From assembly GCA_028565715.1 (NCBI GenBank), contig JAOXYC010202907.1:1-11623 (forward strand): a DNA stretch of 11,623 nt, in the 5' to 3' direction. Shown here one piece after another: positions 1-6,800 of the stretch (position 1 is its first letter; each line of letters begins with the position of its first letter). The stretch is from Phoronis pallida. Lineage: Eukaryota > Phoronida > Phoronidae. The position numbers and the translations under genes are program-made. The notes under the pieces are model-generated. The model saw only the letters and a program-made list of their open reading frames with translations. It was not told where the DNA came from and did not search any database.

Positions 1-129
1 ATATAAAAAACTCAAATTGTTGATTTTTTTCCAATCGGTGTGGAGCACCACCTTAATTATTGCTAAATTGGATTTTTGCCTAGGATGATGACACTTTTGT
101 CCCAACCTGTAGCTAATCATCCAGAATAA

Positions 130-2901
130 ATGGCATGCACGTTTCCTGCTCATTCAGTTCGCTTCAAACCTGTTAATGGACACTCAGACATGACAGTCTA
201 CGCACAGCTTTCCTTGTTTGGAATCGTGACTTTTGGGTTGTTGCAGCTCTTAACAAGAGTTCAAACATGTAATCTTGGACCAGATGTTGTCATCCCAGTA
301 GTAACCAATGATACTGTTCACCAATTCAGAGGTGAGAAAGTGATACTTCTTCGTGAATGCCGCATCACTGAATTAGATGGAAATGCCTTTACACAAAATG
401 GCAGACAAACGTGGGATGAACTTGTATTGCTTGATTTAGGCTTCAATGAAATTGGACGACTGACGGATGGAGTGTTTGTTGGCTTGGCTAACCTGGTAAG
501 GCTACGATTGTATCATAACAGCATTTATCACATCTCTGAAAATGCATTCATGGGACTTTTGAATCTGAAATGGCTGAATCTAGAATCCAACAACATCACA
601 TCCTTCGTTGGCAGGAATACTTTTGGACATACGCCGTCGTTAACATTTCTCGGGTTGGAGATGAACAATTTGAATTCCAGTTTTTGCACCAATACAAATC
701 TTGACTTCATTGATGACCTTGGTCTGGACCTAGCTAGAAACAATATTAAACAACTTTTAACTGGAGACTTCAGCTGTGCGAATGCGGTAAGAATGCTTTA
801 TTTGAGAAATAATGGAATTGAACATTTCAATCACTCAGTGTTTCCAGAACAGAACGTATTGAAGATTTTAAGCCTTAGTGATAACAGAATTCAATCTATT
901 CATAAAATTGCATTGACGTATTTAAACATGCTCGAGGAACTGTCTCTTTCTGGAAATGAAATTACTGAAGTAGAACAGGGCTCCTTTGAAAGCACAGAAA
1001 GACTGAAATTCCTAGATTTGTCACACAACCAAATTGATGCCGTTTACACGGGGTTCCTCAAAGGCTTGTTGATGCTTGAAACGGTCAAGATTTCCCACAA
1101 TGCTGTGTCAAGTGTGGAAAATGATTGGGTATCTAGTCAGTCGACGATCAATGATCTGGATTTTTCCAACAACGTTCTAACTTCGATCAGTCAAGAAATG
1201 CTAGCTGGCTTGAAGAACTTAAAATACCTCCAACTAAGGAACAACCTGATTCAATTCATTCATGAGAAAGCCTTCGATGATCAAACCCAACTTTTTTTGC
1301 TTGATCTGTCATTTAATTCCATCGCATCTCTGAATGCCGAGCATTTCAAATCATTGTCGGGTTTGGTTACATTAATCATTACGGCTGATATCCACACGGT
1401 TATTGGCAACTCTACATTAAAAAAGTGTAAAAATCTGGCAAGACTCTACTTAGAAGTTCACTCAGCAGAGCAAATTCCAGAACTCAACAATGTCCGTATT
1501 TTAATGCTGGTTATTGGGAATGGCTTTGCAAACCGAGGACGAATCCAAAACCCGGTCACTGCAGGACAGGTCAAAGTTCATATTAAGATGAATGGTGTAA
1601 ATTTAACTAGTGGCATTTTTGAAAATATTCAAACCAATGATTTGATATTTTTAAACACACCCATAACAACCATTGAAGAAAACGTCTTTAGCAAAATGGG
1701 GCTTTTGCGCCTGGATCTGTCGGAAACGGAAATCACGGAAATCATTCCAGGAGTTTTCCATGGTCTTTACAGACTGGAAAGGCTTATTCTGAACACAAAC
1801 AACTTGTCAAGAGTTCATGCAAGAACTTTTCTGCAACTTCTCAATCTTGTTTTTCTGGATTTATCTCATAACAGAATTCAACAGATTGATGAGAATAGCT
1901 TTGAAGACTTGAAGATGTTACAGCTATTATACTTGAACAACAATCGTCTACGAATCCTTCATAGTTTCAGTTTTAGAGGCCCGCAACAATCATTGAAAGA
2001 ACTTAACCTGGACCATAATGAAATAGTAACTGTGGAACAGGGTGCTTTTGCTGGAATGAAAAATCTTGAAACCATTACACTAAAATACAATCGATTGAAA
2101 ACCATTTACAAGGACACGTTTCGACCACTCACTTATATCAAGAGGATATTACTGTCGCACAATTCCATTGCAACACTAGAAGAGACGGCTTTGTCACAAC
2201 ATCTCAGATTGTTTAGTCTAGATTATAACAACATACAGCTGTTACCAGAATCCATTCTGAATAGTTTTCTTAACAGCACTTACTATTTCAACCTCTTTTT
2301 CAATCACAATCCTCTACACTGCAACTGTCATCTGACAAGCTTGCAGAACTGGCTTGTTCGAGACGATATCTTGACAAGGTACAGGCAAGTGACAATCCCA
2401 GCATGCAACACTTCCTTTGGAAGTGTTGCAGATGTTGACCAATTTGTTAAACTAGATCTAGAATGCAGTGTGCCTTCAATACCAGAAATTTCCTTTTCCT
2501 TGAATGGAGATAACATTACAATCAGTTGCTCATCAGAGGGAGATCCGACACCAGTGATCAGCATGTCAATTCCACCAGGCGTTTCAACCACACTTCCCCC
2601 CAGAAATTATTCGGAACCACTTCACATTGGTGAAGTAATTGTATCAAAGGCTGAGATAACCCAGGCAGCGGGTAATGTATATTGTGAAGCCATAAGCAGT
2701 GTTGGGAAGAGAATAGCACACAAGAATCATCTTATGTTGGAGGCCGTTGTCATTGATGAGTATACCATGCGCGTGATACTCTACACATGCCTAGGGGTGC
2801 TGGGAATCAGTTCTATAATAGGAATCATTGTTGTTGTATGCATCCAGCTATTAAGAAGAAGCTCTTGGGATCCAGAGGGCTTGGAAGGTGCCACTGAATA
2901 A
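130..2901 (+). CDS. LRR and Ig-like domain type I membrane protein, single exon
   Basis: A 923-residue cell-surface receptor or adhesion-like protein. The first ATG directly follows an in-frame TAA (127-129), but the hydrophobic signal peptide begins at Met21 (ATG at 190) and probably ends near Thr46/Cys47, so the true start may be 190. Leucine-rich repeats of the LxxLxLxxN type run from about residue 71 to 728, roughly 23 clear. A degenerate stretch at about 413-515 breaks the array. The LRR C-cap has Cys731, Cys733, Cys759 and Cys779 (HCNC motif at 730-733). An Ig-like domain at about 780-870 has Cys800 and Cys852 but lacks the usual core Trp. A transmembrane helix spans about 882-908, followed by a 15-residue tail starting RRSSW. 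There are eleven N-glycosylation sequons. No TIR domain is present, so it is not a Toll-like receptor. The layout recalls LINGO, LRIG and AMIGO proteins, but orthology is not claimed. Ligand and partner are unknown. Confidence 0.9.
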   Translation: MACTFPAHSVRFKPVNGHSDMTVYAQLSLFGIVTFGLLQLLTRVQTCNLGPDVVIPVVTNDTVHQFRGEKVILLRECRITELDGNAFTQNGRQTWDELVLLDLGFNEIGRLTDGVFVGLANLVRLRLYHNSIYHISENAFMGLLNLKWLNLESNNITSFVGRNTFGHTPSLTFLGLEMNNLNSSFCTNTNLDFIDDLGLDLARNNIKQLLTGDFSCANAVRMLYLRNNGIEHFNHSVFPEQNVLKILSLSDNRIQSIHKIALTYLNMLEELSLSGNEITEVEQGSFESTERLKFLDLSHNQIDAVYTGFLKGLLMLETVKISHNAVSSVENDWVSSQSTINDLDFSNNVLTSISQEMLAGLKNLKYLQLRNNLIQFIHEKAFDDQTQLFLLDLSFNSIASLNAEHFKSLSGLVTLIITADIHTVIGNSTLKKCKNLARLYLEVHSAEQIPELNNVRILMLVIGNGFANRGRIQNPVTAGQVKVHIKMNGVNLTSGIFENIQTNDLIFLNTPITTIEENVFSKMGLLRLDLSETEITEIIPGVFHGLYRLERLILNTNNLSRVHARTFLQLLNLVFLDLSHNRIQQIDENSFEDLKMLQLLYLNNNRLRILHSFSFRGPQQSLKELNLDHNEIVTVEQGAFAGMKNLETITLKYNRLKTIYKDTFRPLTYIKRILLSHNSIATLEETALSQHLRLFSLDYNNIQLLPESILNSFLNSTYYFNLFFNHNPLHCNCHLTSLQNWLVRDDILTRYRQVTIPACNTSFGSVADVDQFVKLDLECSVPSIPEISFSLNGDNITISCSSEGDPTPVISMSIPPGVSTTLPPRNYSEPLHIGEVIVSKAEITQAAGNVYCEAISSVGKRIAHKNHLMLEAVVIDEYTMRVILYTCLGVLGISSIIGIIVVVCIQLLRRSSWDPEGLEGATE

Positions 2902-2902
2902 A
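2897..2902 (+). promoter_or_regulatory. Candidate poly(A) signal AATAAA overlapping the stop codon
   Basis: The hexamer AATAAA is made from the last Glu codon, the TAA stop (2899-2901) and the next base. A GT-rich stretch follows at about 2903-2930, as expected of a downstream cleavage element. If used, the 3' UTR would be only about 20 bases. This is a sequence match only; a later signal may be used instead. Confidence 0.3.
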
Positions 2903-3394
2903 GTGTATGTTATGGTTGGCCTTTGTTGTAGTACCATACTGTAGGTAATACCAAATATTGAACTTAATGAATACTTGTTAGTTTGAGATTCAATATTCAA
3001 TACATATTTAAGTACTACTGGGGTTATTTTTCATTAACAACTAAATCATTATGGCAGTCACAAGTCATGTAGCGCAATTCACTAAATAATTTTCATCAGA
3101 CTTATTAAAACAAAAATCAGGTTTTATCAGAACTAGAATATTGTAGTACATGGGAATCGGTGTGCCAATATACCAAATAGTTGCCTATTATCAATTTTCT
3201 TAAATGTGTTGATTGTCCGGTATGATTGATAGTCACTAACACGTGTGTTAGTTGTAATGTCTAGATAATCACTGTACCGTCACCCTTTTGGTATGTTAGG
3301 AGAGGACTGGATCCAAGATGGCACTTCCCTCAGTTAGGAGTTGGAGGGCAAAGGTCAACTTAAATGAACTTAGTTGGATTACTGTAGGCTTGCA

Positions 3395-3472
3395 TGGAGT
3401 ACCCTACCATACCCAAGAACTGTGTACCAGTACCGGAACATACCAAAATACTCCGGTACCTTTCCAGCCCTA
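3395..3472 (-). repeat. hAT-like transposon fragment rich in GGTACCGG motifs
   Basis: Read on the minus strand it starts TAGGGCTGG (3472-3464) and continues with alternating TACCGG, CCGGTAC and ATTTTGGTA motifs. This style is common in hAT-type non-autonomous elements that begin TAGGGCTGG. I cannot find the second terminus or an 8-bp target duplication, so it is probably a truncated copy. The assignment rests on recalled family style. Confidence 0.35.
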
Positions 3473-3503
3473 ATTTACACACATTGTTATATTCTCCATT
3501 TCC

Positions 3504-3566
3504 CTACCTTCAACCGTGTCTGCTTCCTCATACTAAGACCCCAATCCCACAAAGACTTGACATTAT
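3504..3566 (-). pseudogene. Degenerate duplicate of the TRPM exon 9 3' end with donor
   Basis: About 48 bases match the 3' end of exon 9 (the + strand stretch starting at 3659) at roughly 80 percent by eye. The match then continues more weakly to about 3566. The frame is preserved: the copy would encode a WDWGLSMRKQTRLK tail against [14 protein letters not shown] in exon 9, followed by GTAGGG as a donor. An acceptor-like CTAACCAG lies just upstream on the minus strand (about 3578-3585). Spliced from the exon 8 donor the copy hits a stop at once, so it is not a simple alternative exon. It is probably a duplication relic. Confidence 0.45.
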
Positions 3567-3608
3567 AAATCAGACTTACTGGTTAGGAAAAGTACTAAAC
3601 TTTGGCAA

Positions 3609-3633
3609 AAACCTACCTTTCAAATTTTTCTGG
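3609..3633 (-). repeat. Short third copy of the exon 9 donor boundary
   Basis: This differs by one extra base and a few substitutions from 3656-3679, which spans the exon 9/intron junction. It reproduces TTTGAAAGGTAGGT, including a donor-like GTAGGT. With 3504-3566 it makes three donor-like sites within about 160 bases. Confidence 0.4.
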
Positions 3634-3663
3634 TAAGAAAAGTTCATATGGGTATAAACCTAC

Positions 3664-3892
3664 CTTCAAACTTGTCTGCTTCCGCATTCTAAGACCACCA
3701 AGCCACATGTCTGATAGTAACATCTGACAGCAGGTGTGCGCCAGGAAGTCACGATGTTGAGCAGTGACCGCCAGACTGAGGCACGTCTGATTGCTCCACC
3801 TTTTGAGTTCGTAGGTAAGTAACTGTTCCGTGTAGTCATCATCCTGCTGGAAACAGACGTCTAGCAGCTCCAAGGCTTTTGTTTGAAACTCT
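3664..3892 (-). CDS. TRPM: TRPM exon 9 (last visible; precedes the membrane domain)
   Basis: 229 bases after TTGTAG, ending in phase 0 at donor GTAGGT. It encodes [52 protein letters not shown] and [10 protein letters not shown]. In the family this is followed by the pre-S1 segment, which is not seen in the window. Reading through the donor adds 16 residues and then TAG at about 3614-3616. Confidence 0.94.
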
Positions 3893-6800
3893 CTACAAAA
3901 AATATTAGCAACATCTGTTGAAGTACCAGGAAGAATGTTTTTGTTTTTATATATTTGTGCTGTCTGACTTTAACAACACCTCCTCAACCAAAATGCATGG
4001 CATTTTGTGAACTTTACCAAGGTTTGTAAGAAAATAATATCAAACGTTTTCAGGACTACGAAAAGATCCGATGCAAAATTATAAACAGCATACACAGCCA
4101 TGTTTTTAATGAAACGTGCTTGCATGAGGGTTTATTACGTAACTATACCACCATCTGTATTATGTATTCAAACAAGTTGTAAACATCATTTAAATGAAGA
4201 AAATATATCGCAATTCTTCAAGGTGAATAGTTTACTGGGTGATAACTGCTAAAGGATTTTTTTTAATGAACTGTCAGATCCACTGGCATTTACAGCAATA
4301 CATGGTGCAGACAACATGGAAATTCTGAAGAATATTGCATGCAAATGTGTCAAATATCCTGCTTTTCAGATAATTTTTGAAAAATTCTGACCATTTTTAA
4401 GATTCTGCCGAGGCTTTAAGTTTGTGCAAGGTCTAATTTGGAATTATCAATTCCAAGACTTAAGTCCAATTTATAAATTTGAATAAACTTCAATGTAAGA
4501 ACTTACAGTGCGTATGACATGAGGTCTTCAGAAATGTCGATCTCTAGATCATCATCAGCTGCCTCCCGAGCCATCGCTTTATACAGACGACATGCTACCA
4601 GCGCCTGCAATTGGACAAAAATTGGATAAATATTTTTAAAAATGTCATGGCATACAGTCATCTTAAGGAAGTATAGTACTGCAATGCAATTAGCTTATTA
4701 AAGACACTGTCTCCTCGTTGGTCACGATCTGGCGTCAAAATTCAAATGAACTAGAAATGTTGTGTACGAGTCCTTTGATGAACATAACTTACTTGCATCT
4801 GGGTAAAAAAATCTATAAGGGGTTATTTGAGCGCTTTTTATCCGAAAAAAGTCTAACCCTCTCTTAAGAGAAGGTTAAAATTAGACACAAAAGCTCTCAA
4901 TCACCCCTTTGCAGATTTTTTTGAAATTTTTGACCCAGATGCAAGTTAGTTTTGTTCATCAAAGGATTCATACACAAAATGTCTAGTTGATGTGAATTTT
5001 GACGCCAGATCAGGACCAATGAGTATCTTTAAGGTCTACACTGCGTCTTAGGAAAGTAAAATCGTCAACTTATTAATGAGGCCTTTTGTGTGTTTTTTGT
5101 TATAAATTTTTACCCCTGTCTGAACATATCAATACCTAAACTCCTTTATACAACATATTACAAATAACCAATCAAAATGGATGCAAAATCAACACAGTTA
5201 CTTTTTTGAAAGCTATGTTTTAAATAAAGGAAGAAGGTTATAATGTTGTTTAACATGGAAAAATGACATTTGCCTGAAGACTCCCTTCATACTTCAGTAG
5301 GAGTCTTGCCGTGATTTGAGTGACGCGATCGACCACATCACCCGCGCAAGAAAAATAATTTGTCCTCACTGCGAAAGCATTCGAACAATTAGTAGAATCA
5401 AATAACCGTGGCATACATCTTATGTCTATAGATAAGCTTAAAATATCTACAAACGGCTATTTAAAACGGTTTGATTTGGGTTTTGTTTCCGTATGCGGAA
5501 GCCAGTGACCCGCTGTGTTAAGAAGCGTGCCTCGGTTCCGCGAAAGGGTTCAACCCAACCAAATAGCCTCGAAGCCTTGAGGACGAAAATGGGAAAAATG
5601 ATTAACTTAAAAAAACATTGCCGTATATCATAACTTGATAATTTTGCATACCTTAGTAAGGATAATATTAACTTTGGACAACTAAGGGTAACGTTTTGGA
5701 GCAGTTTTGAATTTGAATTTACTAGTCTCACCTTGGAAACGGCTTCTTCACCCAATTGCCACATGAACAGCGCCATCTTTTGTCTTTTCATCAGAACAGC
5801 CCAGACCATGAGATCATGGAATGGGTGAACAAACATGTGACCAGTTAGTGGTGTTTCACCATTCGGTCCGACTGGGACTTCCGTGATAAAGTTGCTGATA
5901 TTATGACCCTGGAATAACACTTATGAACTTGAAGTATGCAAAAAGTACTCAATTATGTAGTGAGATCAAAAGAAAGAGGAAGACATTTCAATAAGTGCAT
6001 TTTAAAAAGGAGAATCAATTTTCATTTAATTTAATATTGACTTTCAAGAAACAGTGATGAATTCAAATTCGGCACTTTCATGTGAATGCCCTTTTACATT
6101 AATTAAAAGATTATTGAAAAGCATGTTTTTCAAACTACATCTTTCTATTGAACGATTCTCCCGGTGGAAAGTGCCTCCTAGCAAGTGAGTTTGAATCCCA
6201 TCTTAGTTGTCTTGAAGCATGACTCCACTCAATTGCGCCTACAGTTAGTACTTGTTTTGACTGAGGACAAACGTGGAACAGCAACTGACCAATAGAGGCA
6301 TACCATGGGTCAGAAAAGGTGTAAACTAATATTGATATAACCAAAGACCAAATAATTGCCATTCTAGCAATGTTATGTCAATTATTTCGGAAGTTATTGC
6401 AGCTCAAAGTTGTCCGATCCCCCCTTTGTTGTCTGCATCCCCCTAAGAAGATCCTTTGCGTCCAATAGGTACCGCTAATAGCGCCCCGTCTGCTGTAAGC
6501 AAAACTCGCATGTACGCTTTTTTACCAACAACATTGAAGAGTTGACAGTCTCTATATTAACGGTCTCTGATATAACTACACTACTGCTGAATGTGATAGG
6601 AAAAGTGTGAATAAACCTATTTACCTGTGAATGTGATCTGGAAAGTGTAGTGGCAGGCTGTGAACAGAGATAACACTCAGTTAGTGAAGGTGCTATGATG
6701 AGACTGGTGCATTGGAAGAGGACCCAAGTTAACACTAATCAGTACCGTATAACCCCGCAAATGAGCACATGCGCCTATACGTGAATACGCACCTATACGC

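Larger units (their letters stand above)
2903..3663. other. Region between the LRR-Ig stop and TRPM exon 9
   Basis: I see no further coding exon on either strand here, and in particular none resembling the pre-S1 or S1 segment of TRPM. Contents are a 9-bp inverted repeat (AATATTGAA at 2954-2962 and TTCAATATT at 2989-2997), a hAT-like repeat fragment (3395-3472) and two partial copies of the exon 9 donor end (3504-3566 and 3609-3633). If TRPM is intact further left, this is TRPM intron sequence. Confidence 0.6.

Noticed and set aside
528-743. Minus-strand open frame inside the LRR gene
   Set aside because: Antisense shadow of the LRR coding sequence with no protein character of its own.
2328-2591. 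Minus-strand open frame over the LRR C-cap and Ig region
   Set aside because: Antisense shadow of a well-supported coding frame.
130-2901. Toll-like receptor
   Set aside because: The ectodomain is LRR-rich, but an Ig-like domain follows the C-cap and there is no cytoplasmic TIR domain.
3374-3636. Two overlapping plus-strand open frames
   Set aside because: They run through the hAT-like fragment and antisense to the exon-end copies; composition is repeat-like and no domain is seen.
5447-5731. Extension of the exon 7 frame past its donor
   Set aside because: The frame stays open after GTGAGA but loses all TRPM similarity, and splicing to exon 8 restores the family alignment.
6475-6735. Minus-strand 86-codon frame in intron 6
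   Set aside because: No TRPM similarity or domain; exons 6 and 7 already join in phase without it.
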